Shown in pieces: positions 51,401 to 60,529 of a stretch of DNA of 64,000 nucleotides. The position numbers and the translations under genes are program-made. The notes below the pieces were generated by a model, which did no database searches, was not told where the DNA came from, and was given only the letters and a program-made list of their open reading frames with translations. How positions within the stretch are numbered: the first letter of the stretch is position 1; each line of letters starts with the position of its first letter. The stretch comes from Chitinophaga tropicalis (lineage in GTDB: Bacteria; Bacteroidota; Bacteroidia; Chitinophagales; Chitinophagaceae). The stretch is from contig NZ_WRXN01000012.1 of assembly GCF_009758205.1 (NCBI RefSeq), positions 124,001 through 188,000 of the forward strand, read 5' to 3'.

Positions 51401-53159
51401 TCTTACAGCTAACGGTAAAGTAGACCGCCGGGCTTTGCCTGAGCCACAGGAGGAAGTGCAGGACCCATCACCGGAATATACTGCTCCGCGTAATGCGACT
51501 GAAGTAGCGTTGGCCAGTATCTGGCAGGAACTGCTGGGCAAAGAGAACATCAGCATTCATGATAATTTCTTCCGGCTGGGAGGCGATTCTATTATCAGCA
51601 TACAGTTGGTAAGCCGTGCCAGACGAGCAGGATATGATTTCCAGCCCAAAGAGGTATTCTTACACCAAACCATTGCGCAGCTGGCAGCATTGGTTGCACA
51701 CCGGGGGAAAACATTCCTGGCGGCAGGAGAACAAGGTATACTGAACGGGGCTGCAGGCCTGCTTCCAATACAGCAATGGTTCTTTGAAGAAGGACCGGAA
51801 GCAGTATCTGACCTCAGTCATTTTAACCAGAGCATGCTGCTGCGCATAAACAAAGAGCTCAGTCCTGCACAGGTATCCCTTGCCGTACAACAGCTAATAC
51901 TACACCATGATGCACTACGGTTTACCTATACAAAAAAGGAAACAGGCTGGCAACAGATGTATAGCGAAGAACTATGCCTGCCTGTAACTATTGATCTGAG
52001 CACCGTGGTGGAGGAAGCACTAGCAGCCCGCATCAATGAATACTGTGAACAGGGCCAACAACAGCTGGATATTACAGCAGGGAAGCTGGTCAACATATTA
52101 CATATCATCACACCGGCATCTCATAACCGGCTCTTCATAGCTGTTCATCATCTTGCCATTGATGGTGTATCATGGCGTATCCTGCTGGAAGACCTGGAAA
52201 TGCTTCTGCAAGATACGGAGGCAGTGCTTGCAGAGAAAACCAGCTCATACCGCCAATGGTACGCGGCATTGGAACAATACGGCCAGTCCCCCGCTCTGCT
52301 TGCACAGCTGTCTTACTGGCAGCACATAATGAAGGCAGCACGATCATTGCCTGTTGACCGTAATGAAGGGCAGATGCTTCTTACAAAAGAGACCTCCTCT
52401 TTCAGCATACACCTGGATACAACAGTTACACGTAGTTTGCTACATGAAGTACCACAGGCATATAATACAGAGATCAATGATATTTTATTATCTGCATTGG
52501 CACTAACACTCCACGAATGGACAGGCTATCAGCAGATAACTATAGGACTGGAAGGGCATGGAAGGGAAAGCCTGTGGCCAGGCGTTGATACAAGCCGTAC
52601 AACAGGGTGGTTCACTACTCTTTATCCTGTACTACTTGACATGAAGAGAAAAGACGCGGTGATCGTCAGTGTAAAGGAACAACTCCGTCAGGTACCGGAT
52701 AAAGGCGCGGGCTTTGGCGTATTGAGATACATACGCAAAGAACCTTCACTACAGGGCATTCTGCCATGGAACATCCTGTTCAATTACCTGGGCCAGTTTG
52801 ATAACATCAGTGATGAAGAAAGTCTGCTGGCAGCCGCAGATGAATATGCCGGTAATGAAGTGAGCGGAAATTTTCCGATAAGGGAGCTGATCTCCATCAA
52901 CAGTATGATACAGGATGGAGAGCTGACATTCCACTGGACGTACAGCTGCCGCCACTATGAGGACAGCACGGTACAATCTCTCGCTGCTATCTACATCAAC
53001 CATCTCCAGGAACTGATCAGGCATTGTGTGAAGCAGGCAAAGCAAGGGCAGGTCTTCACTCCTGCTGACTATGGCCTGTCCGGCCAGGTGACGTATGAGA
53101 AAATGGAGCAGTTCCTGAATAGTGCGGAAGACCAATCTGAAGATATACTCAGCTTTTAA
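48429..53159 (+). CDS. NRPS 2: docking - C - A (Leu) - T - E
   Basis: This 1576-residue synthetase adds residue 7 and inverts it. An N-terminal docking region of about 65 residues (METLLKQAAALGVEILLEDGQL, then LLDALRDNKDALLQYLKKN) resembles the TubC-type docking fold. Then come C (HHISSDG at 196-202), A (YTSGSTG at 669; pocket D-A-W-F-L-G-N-V-V-K, a leucine code), T (GGDSI, Ser1054) and a full epimerisation domain (HHLAIDG at 1240-1246, TTGWFTTLYPV). The product residue is therefore D-Leu. I chose the ATG at 48429 because the docking fold begins there; an earlier in-frame ATG at 48336 would overlap NRPS 1. A gap of 60 bases precedes NRPS 3. Confidence 0.93.
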   Translation: MKTSGITDMETLLKQAAALGVEILLEDGQLIIEMDEDSDVGDDLLDALRDNKDALLQYLKKNRASGLQRIPGGEKIPLSFSQERLWLIDRLEGSVHYHIPSLINMKGRLDPNCMEAALRDIVQRHEALRTVIYWCADDNTAWQHIQDAANWQLEDIAADATDAFIQKPFDLSADYMLRAALVTCAPEEYTLIIVTHHISSDGWSESIIVSELAELYAAHVEKRAPRLEEPPFRYADYAAWQRSNISGKVLADQLEYWRKQLSGVTALELPLDYGRPAVQSTKGALAVFRLNAALTTALKQVSQNNGVTLFMTLLATFKVLLHRYSRQEDICTGIPVAGRKLRETESIVGYFINTLAIRSNVESTLSFSGFLQQLKETLLQAYQHQDTPFEKVVDTVVVERDLGRTPLFQVMFSLQNTPEAAEVNLGGMELSTGNAVHNSSKFDLSFVLDESPDGLTLDVEYCTDLFREDTITRMAGHYEQLLQSVTEDPEQLTGELNMLTDAEQYQLLEEFPVSPLQQPVLPPATLVALFREQALLQDEQTALVSGDIQLSYRQLDEQSNQVAHFLLSRGAKAESLIAVCMERSPLLVTCMLGILKAGAAYVPVDASYPKERINYMIADSGCEMVLATPEYASLCGDKAVPADEKIFDNYPDTPLKENVSEEQMAYVIYTSGSTGKPKGVMLEHRNLVNLVRWHKAYYEVNADSKATAMASIGFDAFGWELWPYLCAGAAVWLLDDEARLSPQTIAALYLSAGITHSFVATGLVQEIMLELQGRNVPLQYMLTGGDRLPPVSLTGINFRLVNNYGPTENTVVTSSYMLPATGSKQPPIGKAVSNSRIYILDKALRPVPVGVAGELCVSGSQLARGYLGQPELTAAKFVAHPFRAAERLYRTGDLARWLPDGNIEFIGRKDDQVKIRGYRIELGEIENVLLQSGVAVQAVVTATPDARGIKRLVAYIVPAGTFNKTTLVEYLESRLPAYMLPAVYVEIAAIPLTANGKVDRRALPEPQEEVQDPSPEYTAPRNATEVALASIWQELLGKENISIHDNFFRLGGDSIISIQLVSRARRAGYDFQPKEVFLHQTIAQLAALVAHRGKTFLAAGEQGILNGAAGLLPIQQWFFEEGPEAVSDLSHFNQSMLLRINKELSPAQVSLAVQQLILHHDALRFTYTKKETGWQQMYSEELCLPVTIDLSTVVEEALAARINEYCEQGQQQLDITAGKLVNILHIITPASHNRLFIAVHHLAIDGVSWRILLEDLEMLLQDTEAVLAEKTSSYRQWYAALEQYGQSPALLAQLSYWQHIMKAARSLPVDRNEGQMLLTKETSSFSIHLDTTVTRSLLHEVPQAYNTEINDILLSALALTLHEWTGYQQITIGLEGHGRESLWPGVDTSRTTGWFTTLYPVLLDMKRKDAVIVSVKEQLRQVPDKGAGFGVLRYIRKEPSLQGILPWNILFNYLGQFDNISDEESLLAAADEYAGNEVSGNFPIRELISINSMIQDGELTFHWTYSCRHYEDSTVQSLAAIYINHLQELIRHCVKQAKQGQVFTPADYGLSGQVTYEKMEQFLNSAEDQSEDILSF
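49961..51293 (+). repeat. Duplicated Leu adenylation domain DNA, copy B
   Basis: This is the partner of 42733-44065. Copy B keeps the consensus Gly907 in FIGRKDDQ and Leu after KGVM, where copy A has Glu and Ser. Confidence 0.95.
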
Positions 53160-53219
53160 AACCAGGTAGCTTGTCTGCCGGTGGCAGGCAAGCCTATATA
53201 CAACATAAACCTTATAGTA

Positions 53220-56200
53220 ATGAGCATTAAAGAATTTGTTGACAGGCTCCAGGAATCGCATTTCTCGCTGACTGTAGAAGGGGAAAAACTTGTCCTGAAG
53301 GGCGATAAAAAAAGACTTACAGAAGAACAGATAACAGCTATCAGGAAAAATGAAGAAGTAACTGGTTTTATAAAACAGAACAAACAGGAGCTGATCAGTT
53401 TTTTGAACACCGATGCCCGGCCGACATCAAAGAAAAAGGCCAGGATCTCTTCTATGTATCGCCTGAGCCCTTTACAGGAAGGCATGTTGTTCCATGGTTT
53501 GTATGATGACCAGGCTTCTGCGTACATTGAGCAGTTCACCTGTCATGTATTCAATGCAGACCCGGAAATACTGAGACAAACCTGGCTCCTGTTACTACAG
53601 AAGCATACCATACTTCGTACTGCATTTGAATATGAAGCGATGGAGATACCGGTGCAATGTGTATATAATGAAGTAACGTTGCCTTTTACTGTGCAGGACT
53701 TCCGTAATTGTGATACTACAGAAGCAATAAATGATTTCCTGGAGACAGACAAAGCAAAGGGAATTGATTTCAAAACGCCGCCATTGATGCGTGTGGCACT
53801 GTTACAGACAGATGCGTACAATTATGTTATGGTATGGACCTATCACCACATACTGCTGGACGGATGGTCAGTATCGGTACTGATGGAGGAGTTTACAGCG
53901 TGCTATAAACAGCTGGCGGCGGGCGGAACGGTGCACAACATAGAAACAGATACCTATGAAGATTATATACGCTTCATTTCATTACAGGATGAAAACGCTG
54001 CCGAGCAACATTGGCGGCAATACATGAACGGAATCACGGCAGGAACGCTGTTACCGTTCATATATGCTACAACAGACCGGACAAAAGGATCAGGACATTT
54101 TAATGAAGAGCTGCTTACCCTGGACCGGGAGAATAGCAGTAAGGCAGCAGCATTTGCAAGTGTACATGGAATCACCATCAATACGCTGGTACAGGGTGTA
54201 TGGGCGTACCTGTTGCATTACTATACAGGTCAGGATGACATTACATATGGCGTTACAGTATCCGGCAGGCCGGAGCAGCTTCCTTTGGTGGAAAGGCGGG
54301 TGGGAATGTACATTAATACATTGCCATTGTTTACGACTGTAACAGATGAAATGAATATTACAGATTGGTTACAACAGCTGCAACAGGGCCAGATACAATG
54401 CCGGGAATATGGCTACCTGTCGCTCAATACCATTCAGCAATGGGCCGGCATTGGAGGAGATCTGTTTGACAGTATCCTTGTCTTCGAGAACTATCCGCAG
54501 GCGGAAGAGGAAGCGGCAGTGGCAGGAGCCTTCCGGGTAGACCATGTTGAGATCAAAGAACACTCCAATTATCCGTTATGCGTAATTGTTGGCGCAGCAG
54601 AACAGATACAGGTACTTTTCATTTATAATGAAGCCATCCTGGAGGCAACTTATATCAAACAGATAGCAGGCCATTTCAGACAGGTGCTGCTACAGATCAT
54701 TTCTTCAGGTTACAACAAAACCGGGGACCTGCTCCCTGTTACGGAAGAGGAATCAAAGCGTCTCCTGCATGAATTCAACCAAACATCCCGTCCATATCCG
54801 GAGCATGCAAATATTATCAGCCTGTTCAGAGAACAGGTGCAGCAGCGGCCGGATGCAATAGCTGTGACCTGTGGCCGAAAGGAAATAACCTACAGGTCGC
54901 TGGATGAACAGTCCGGCAAGCTGGCTCATTACCTGCATAAAAAAGGCGTAAGCAGTGAAACGCTGGTGCCGGTATGCATGGAACGGAGTCTGGAGATGAT
55001 GGTGGTGATCATTGCTATTCTTAAAGCAGGAGGCGCTTATGTACCCATTGATCCTTCACATCCATGGGAACGTATCCGTTTCATGCTGGAAGATGCAGGT
55101 AACCGTATGATCATCACGGATGCTGCATTCAGGGATAGCATGAAAGAGGAACTGGCTGTTATCCCGGAGATTATCTGTAAAGAAGAGCTAGCAGTATTGA
55201 TTGCTGAAGAGACTGGCTTACCCGAGCTGGAACCGGAGCAGCTGGCATATATCATGTATACGTCAGGTTCTACAGGCAAACCTAAGGGCGTGCTGGTAAC
55301 ACATCGTAATGTAGTTAGCCTGATATACCGTCCCGGTTATACGGAGTTTACCCATGAAGATGCGGTATTGTCAGCCGGATCACTTTCCTTCGATGCAACA
55401 ACCTTTGAATACTGGGGGATGTTGCTCAATGGCGGCCGGTTGGTATTGAGTGAAGAAAATGACCTGATGGATATAAGCGTGCTGAAAAGAACACTGGTTG
55501 CAGGAGGCGTGAACAAGATGTTTATGACAACAGGCTGGTTTAACCAGCTGGTAGATGTTGATATTACAGTATTTGAGGGGTTAACCACTATATTGGTGGG
55601 AGGAGAAAAAATGTCTGCACAACATGCGGAGAAGTTTCACCGCTATTATCCGCAGATAGCTTTCAGCAATATTTATGGTCCTACAGAGAACACTACTTTT
55701 TCGCTTAGTTATCTCATCAATGATAACCCGTTCTCCTCCAATGTTCCGATAGGTGTGCCGATGAGCAATTGTACTGCTTACGTGTTGAACAGCCGGTTAC
55801 AGCCGGTGCCGGTGGGTGTTGCCGGAGAATTGTACCTGGGCGGAAGCGGTGTTGCCAGAGGGTATTGTGGCGAACCGGAGCTGACGGCAGAGAAATTTAT
55901 CAGCCATCCTTTCAGCAGCGATCCCCTGGAAAAATTATACCGTACGGGCGATATTGCCCGCTGGCTGCCGGATGGCAATATCGAATATATTACCCGCAGG
56001 GATGACCAGGTTAAGGTACGCGGGTATCGTATAGAGCTGGGAGAAGTAGAAGCCGCCTTGCAGAAATATGCGCAGGTAAAACAGGCTGTGGTACTGGCAA
56101 TTCCTGACGATAATGGTCAGAAGAAACTGGTAGCATGGATTGTACCGGATGAGACATTCAATCGTGAAGGTATACTGGCTTTCCTGCGGGAGCAGGTGCC

Positions 56201-56575
56201 GGCATATATGGTACCTGGTACACTGGTTGAGATAGCACAGCTGCCACTGACGGCTAATGGTAAAGTAGATAAGAAGCAACTGCTGTTTTCCGGGGTAAGT
56301 AATGAAGTTGTTTCCACCCATACTCCTCCCCGTAACAAAACTGAAGAGATCCTTGCTTCCGTCTGGGCACGCCTGCTGAAGCTGGAGCATATAGGCATTC
56401 ACGATAACTTCTTTGATCTGGGAGGCCACTCCCTGCTTGCCATCCGGCTGGTGGCAGCTATGCGCGAAGAAATAAGTGCGGAGTTATCTATAGGATCATT
56501 GTTCCTCTATCCTACCATTGCCGAACTGGCGGCCATTATCAATGAGAAGGACCTCAGTGCAAAACTCCCCGCAAT
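53220..56575 (+). other. Module 8: docking - D-L type C - A (Ile) - T
   Basis: The pocket D-A-F-F-L-G-I-T-F-K is nearest to Ile codes I know (DAFFYGITFK); Val codes usually have Trp at the fourth position. The D-L style of the C domain matches the intact epimerisation domain at the end of NRPS 2, so the handover is self-consistent. Confidence 0.7.
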
Positions 56576-59500
56576 CAGCGCTATGCCACGCCCTCGGCAG
56601 ATACCTTTATCATACAGCCAGGAACGGCTGTGGTTTATTGATCAGCTGGAGGGAAGCCTCCATTACCACATGCCATCCGTATTACGGCTGAAAGGCTGGC
56701 TGGACCGGGAGGCGCTGGAACAGGCATTGCGGAATATTATAGCGCGGCATGAAATACTGAGAACGTCCATCATTGCCGAAGACGGAGTGCCGTACCAGGT
56801 GATCAGGGGGTATGAACAATGGGCGCTTCAGGATATTATGCCGGCTAATATACAGGCATTTATTAGCCGTCCTTTTGATCTTTCTGCTGATTATCTGCTA
56901 CGCGCAGGCGTTGCCATTGTAAATGAGGATGAAACAGTGCTGGTAATGGTGATGCATCATATTGCGTCCGACGGCTGGTCAGCCGGTATACTGGTGCGCG
57001 AGCTAAGCACACTATATGAGCAGGCAGCATCTTTGCCCCCCTTACCATTGCAATATGCAGATTATGCCATCTGGCAACGGGCCAATGTGAGTGGCAAATT
57101 CCTGCAATCCCAACAATCTTACTGGGCTGAAAAACTGTCCGGCACAGCACCTCTGCAAATACAGACAGATTATGAACGTCCCGTTATACAGAGCAATGCG
57201 GGGGCTATAGTACATCATCGTATAGATGCGCTGTTAATGGACAGGTTACAGCAGCTAAGTGCGAAGGAAGGCGTAACGCTGTACATGACCCTGCTGGCGG
57301 CCTATAAAGTCTTACTGTTCCGTTACAGCGGCCAGGAAGATATCTGCGTAGGCACAGTGGTTGCCGGAAGACAGCAACAGGAAACAGAACATCTTATTGG
57401 CTTCTTTGTGAATACACTTGCACTGAGAAGCGAGGTAAAAGGGAATATTCCTTTCACAGAACTTCTGCAACAGGTAAGATCTACCCTGCTGGAAAGTTAT
57501 GAACATCAGTACCTTCCCTTTGAGAAAGTGGTAGAACTGGTGGTGAAAGACCGTGATATGAGCAGGAGCCCTTTATTCCAGGCAATGTTTGTATCTGAGG
57601 ATGTAGATGATACTGCATTCCGGCTGGGAGACCTGCAGGTATCTCCGGGAGAACTGGAATATACCACTTCCAAATTCGATATCAATTTTATGTGGTCTGC
57701 ATCTGAAGATGGTATTGATCTGAATATAGTTTATTGCAGCGATCTCTTTTCGCCAGCTACCATCCAACGTATGGCGAAGCATTTTGAGCAATTATTATGG
57801 TCTGTTGTTACGTTGCCTTCACAGGAGGTAGGAGCACTTTATATGCTGGGTCAGGAAGAGAAACAGGAGTTATTGCATCAATTCAGCTGGCAGTCTGTCC
57901 ATCTTGCCGGGAAGCCATCAAAAACAATTATAGAACAATTCCTTTCACATGCTACAACGCAGCCTGATGCCCCGGCGGTGGTATATGAAGGGCAGCAACT
58001 GACTTATAAAGAACTGGATGAACGTGCAGGTATACTGGCACAGTTCCTTATAAAGAAAGGAGTAAAGCATGACGTACCTGTGCCGTTGTGTATGGAAAGA
58101 GGTATTGAGATGATAGTGGGCATACTCGGCATACTGAAAGCTGGCGGAGCATATGTTCCAATTGATCCGGCTTTTCCTGAAGAGAGGATCTCCTACATAC
58201 TTGAAGATACCGGCAGCAGTATAGTGCTTGCAGACCGTCATCTGCAATATAAGTTACAGTCGGCCGGCATTGCCACATACCTCGATCTCCGTGAGGACTG
58301 GCATATTATAAACGCGGATCCGGAAATGATTGAGCTGGATTATAGTCGGCCGGAACACCTGACCTACGTAATCTACACTTCCGGTTCTACCGGCAGGCCT
58401 AAAGGAGTAATGATAGAGCATAGGCATCTGGCTGATTATCTTCATGGTCTTCATCAACGGTGCAATTCTGAAGATTGCCGTTCGTTTGCACTGGTACCTA
58501 CTATTGCAACTGACCTTGGCAATACGGTACTTTTCGGCGCGCTGGCCGCTGGCGCCGTTCTGCATATTATTTCAGCAGAGAGGATCACAGATGCAGAGCT
58601 TTTACGTGATTATTTCCAAAGTAACAGGATAGATTGCCTGAAAATAGTGCCTTCTCACTGGAAAGCGTTAAGCGCCGGAGACATGCTGTTGTTGCCGGAA
58701 AAGCTGCTCATCTTTGGTGGCGAGGCCCTTCAGCAGGATGTAATTGATACGATAGCCGCATCGGGCAGTAGTTGTGTGGTATACAACCACTACGGGCCTA
58801 CGGAAACTACGATCGGTAAGTGTATGTACAGGGCGGTTGATCATGTGGCAAGCGTGGGCATACCTATTGGCACACCCATGACCGGAGCAGCAGCCTATAT
58901 TACAGATCAGGCAGGGAACCTTGTTCCGCCCGGTGTAGCAGGAGAATTATGGATTGGCGGCGGTGGAGTAGCAAGAGGCTACTGGAACCAGCCGGAACTT
59001 AGTGCAGCTAAATTTATACAGGACCCTTTCAGCGTTAATCCGGCCGCAAGGGTATATAAAACCGGAGACCAGGCCCGATGGCTGCCGGAAGGCAATATAC
59101 TCTTTATGGGCCGTACTGATGACCAGGTGAAGATCCGGGGTTACAGGACAGAGCCGGGAGAAATAGAGCGTGTATTGCAGGAAAGCGGTATGGTGCTGCA
59201 GGGAATTGTATTGCCGCGCCAGGATAGTACTAACAACAAATACCTGGCTGCTTACCTGGTAATGAAAGAAAATATCAGCAGAGAGCAGATATTGAGCATG
59301 TTGAGAAGCCGTTTACCTGAATATATGATACCCACTGCCATTATGGAAATGAAAGAGCTTCCACTTACTGCTAACGGGAAGGTAAACCGTAAAGCATTGC
59401 CGGAACCTGAGTCAGTATCACTCTCCGGTACGTCCTATGTAGCGCCGGTAACAGCTACCGAACAGTGGCTCAGTGGAATATGGCAGGAACTACTTGGTAC

Positions 59501-60515
59501 AAAAGAGCCAGGCATTCATCATAACTTCTTTGAAGCAGGAGGTCATTCTCTCGCAGCAGTACGCCTGCTTTCACGTATCAGAAAAGCCGGGCATGATATA
59601 CGGCTGAATGATATCATGACACATAAGACTATCGCCACTCAGGCCGCTTTGCTGGACAGCATCTCAAAGCCGGTCCTTTCAGACGAAAAGCATGTAATAA
59701 CACTGGGCGGTAATGCTGCAGACAGACCATTGTTCATTATTCCCGGCGGCGATGGGGTTGTTGACTGGTATGATAACGTAGCCTCCAGGTTGGAAGCTAT
59801 TGGGCCTGTATATGGCATCAGCATGCCTGGTATGCTTGATGGAGAACAGCCGCTGAACAGTGTGGAAGAAATAGCGGCATGGAATATTGCCCATATCAGA
59901 GGTATACAGCCGGAAGGACCTTACAGGTTAATGGGACATTCCTTCGGAGCATATGTACTTTACGAGATGATCAGGCAACTGGAGGCGGTAAATGAACAGG
60001 TAGAACAGGCTATTATACTGGATGCCCCGTCAACCCGGCGTGTATCTTATGAAGACGAGGAAATGCTGGTAGATGACATAGTGCAGTACATGGAGGAATA
60101 TGGCCTGCTGCAGCAACCTTATCCGCAATGGGTACAGAACATCAAAGCCAGGCTGGCAACATTGCCTGTGGCTGAAAGGCGCAGTTACGTACTCAATGCC
60201 GTTCATCAATATATTCTGCAGAGCGGCTTGCCGGAGCTGACGCAACGTACTATCCGCCTGTTAATAAGCAATACTTCCATTGGTTATACTGTTGCCGGTA
60301 AAGTGAAGGCGTCGTTGCTGATAGTACGCGCCACTGAACAGAATTGGGAGCAGCTGGGATTTGATGAAGCCCTGGGCTGGGGCCCTTTTGCGGCTAAAGT
60401 TAAAACGGCAGTGGTACCGGGAGATCACGCTTCGATGATTAAGAATGAAAATGCAATAACATTGGCCAACGTGCTAAATCAATATCAATCTGACCTACAA
60501 ATTTTTAACCCTTAA
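53220..60515 (+). CDS. NRPS 3: docking - C - A (Ile) - T - C - A (Asp) - T - TE
   Basis: This 2431-residue terminal synthetase adds residues 8 and 9 and releases the peptide. It has a docking region (1-65; MSIKEFVDRLQESHFSLTVE), a D-L type C domain (RLSPLQEGMLFHGLYDD; HHILLDG at 209) that suits the D-Leu handed over by NRPS 2, and an A domain with pocket D-A-F-F-L-G-I-T-F-K (Ile-like, YTSGSTG at 680), then T (Ser1071). An L-L type C (HHIASDG at 1246), an A domain with pocket D-L-T-K-I-G-H-I-G-K (one change from the Asp code DLTKVGHIGK), T (Ser2110) and a thioesterase follow. In the TE the triad is Ser2241 in GHSFG, Asp2268 in ILDAP and His2403 in PGDHAS. The start at 53220 is chosen because the docking fold begins there; an earlier in-frame ATG at 53181 adds 13 unlikely residues. 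The TE should cyclise or hydrolyse the chain. Confidence 0.93.
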   Translation: MSIKEFVDRLQESHFSLTVEGEKLVLKGDKKRLTEEQITAIRKNEEVTGFIKQNKQELISFLNTDARPTSKKKARISSMYRLSPLQEGMLFHGLYDDQASAYIEQFTCHVFNADPEILRQTWLLLLQKHTILRTAFEYEAMEIPVQCVYNEVTLPFTVQDFRNCDTTEAINDFLETDKAKGIDFKTPPLMRVALLQTDAYNYVMVWTYHHILLDGWSVSVLMEEFTACYKQLAAGGTVHNIETDTYEDYIRFISLQDENAAEQHWRQYMNGITAGTLLPFIYATTDRTKGSGHFNEELLTLDRENSSKAAAFASVHGITINTLVQGVWAYLLHYYTGQDDITYGVTVSGRPEQLPLVERRVGMYINTLPLFTTVTDEMNITDWLQQLQQGQIQCREYGYLSLNTIQQWAGIGGDLFDSILVFENYPQAEEEAAVAGAFRVDHVEIKEHSNYPLCVIVGAAEQIQVLFIYNEAILEATYIKQIAGHFRQVLLQIISSGYNKTGDLLPVTEEESKRLLHEFNQTSRPYPEHANIISLFREQVQQRPDAIAVTCGRKEITYRSLDEQSGKLAHYLHKKGVSSETLVPVCMERSLEMMVVIIAILKAGGAYVPIDPSHPWERIRFMLEDAGNRMIITDAAFRDSMKEELAVIPEIICKEELAVLIAEETGLPELEPEQLAYIMYTSGSTGKPKGVLVTHRNVVSLIYRPGYTEFTHEDAVLSAGSLSFDATTFEYWGMLLNGGRLVLSEENDLMDISVLKRTLVAGGVNKMFMTTGWFNQLVDVDITVFEGLTTILVGGEKMSAQHAEKFHRYYPQIAFSNIYGPTENTTFSLSYLINDNPFSSNVPIGVPMSNCTAYVLNSRLQPVPVGVAGELYLGGSGVARGYCGEPELTAEKFISHPFSSDPLEKLYRTGDIARWLPDGNIEYITRRDDQVKVRGYRIELGEVEAALQKYAQVKQAVVLAIPDDNGQKKLVAWIVPDETFNREGILAFLREQVPAYMVPGTLVEIAQLPLTANGKVDKKQLLFSGVSNEVVSTHTPPRNKTEEILASVWARLLKLEHIGIHDNFFDLGGHSLLAIRLVAAMREEISAELSIGSLFLYPTIAELAAIINEKDLSAKLPAISAMPRPRQIPLSYSQERLWFIDQLEGSLHYHMPSVLRLKGWLDREALEQALRNIIARHEILRTSIIAEDGVPYQVIRGYEQWALQDIMPANIQAFISRPFDLSADYLLRAGVAIVNEDETVLVMVMHHIASDGWSAGILVRELSTLYEQAASLPPLPLQYADYAIWQRANVSGKFLQSQQSYWAEKLSGTAPLQIQTDYERPVIQSNAGAIVHHRIDALLMDRLQQLSAKEGVTLYMTLLAAYKVLLFRYSGQEDICVGTVVAGRQQQETEHLIGFFVNTLALRSEVKGNIPFTELLQQVRSTLLESYEHQYLPFEKVVELVVKDRDMSRSPLFQAMFVSEDVDDTAFRLGDLQVSPGELEYTTSKFDINFMWSASEDGIDLNIVYCSDLFSPATIQRMAKHFEQLLWSVVTLPSQEVGALYMLGQEEKQELLHQFSWQSVHLAGKPSKTIIEQFLSHATTQPDAPAVVYEGQQLTYKELDERAGILAQFLIKKGVKHDVPVPLCMERGIEMIVGILGILKAGGAYVPIDPAFPEERISYILEDTGSSIVLADRHLQYKLQSAGIATYLDLREDWHIINADPEMIELDYSRPEHLTYVIYTSGSTGRPKGVMIEHRHLADYLHGLHQRCNSEDCRSFALVPTIATDLGNTVLFGALAAGAVLHIISAERITDAELLRDYFQSNRIDCLKIVPSHWKALSAGDMLLLPEKLLIFGGEALQQDVIDTIAASGSSCVVYNHYGPTETTIGKCMYRAVDHVASVGIPIGTPMTGAAAYITDQAGNLVPPGVAGELWIGGGGVARGYWNQPELSAAKFIQDPFSVNPAARVYKTGDQARWLPEGNILFMGRTDDQVKIRGYRTEPGEIERVLQESGMVLQGIVLPRQDSTNNKYLAAYLVMKENISREQILSMLRSRLPEYMIPTAIMEMKELPLTANGKVNRKALPEPESVSLSGTSYVAPVTATEQWLSGIWQELLGTKEPGIHHNFFEAGGHSLAAVRLLSRIRKAGHDIRLNDIMTHKTIATQAALLDSISKPVLSDEKHVITLGGNAADRPLFIIPGGDGVVDWYDNVASRLEAIGPVYGISMPGMLDGEQPLNSVEEIAAWNIAHIRGIQPEGPYRLMGHSFGAYVLYEMIRQLEAVNEQVEQAIILDAPSTRRVSYEDEEMLVDDIVQYMEEYGLLQQPYPQWVQNIKARLATLPVAERRSYVLNAVHQYILQSGLPELTQRTIRLLISNTSIGYTVAGKVKASLLIVRATEQNWEQLGFDEALGWGPFAAKVKTAVVPGDHASMIKNENAITLANVLNQYQSDLQIFNP
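56576..59690 (+). other. Module 9: C - A (Asp) - T
   Basis: The A domain's core reads TIATDLGNTVLFG in place of the FDxSxW form of the others, as expected for Asp/Asn-activating domains. The pocket D-L-T-K-I-G-H-I-G-K differs from the Asp code only by Ile for Val. Asn codes usually have Leu and Glu-Val in these positions, so Asp is favoured. Confidence 0.75.
59691..60515 (+). other. Type I thioesterase domain at the end of NRPS 3
   Basis: An alpha/beta hydrolase of about 275 residues with the GHSFGA nucleophile elbow and IIPGGDG oxyanion loop. It releases the finished chain. Thr4 and an acyl-chain hydroxyl are possible internal nucleophiles for ring closure; the sequence does not say which is used. 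Confidence 0.85.
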
Positions 60516-60529
60516 AACAATCTGCGGAT

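Noticed and set aside
53181..53219. In-frame extension of NRPS 3 by 13 residues
   Set aside because: The added residues (MAGKPIYNINLIV) do not fit the docking fold, which starts at MSIKEFVDRL.
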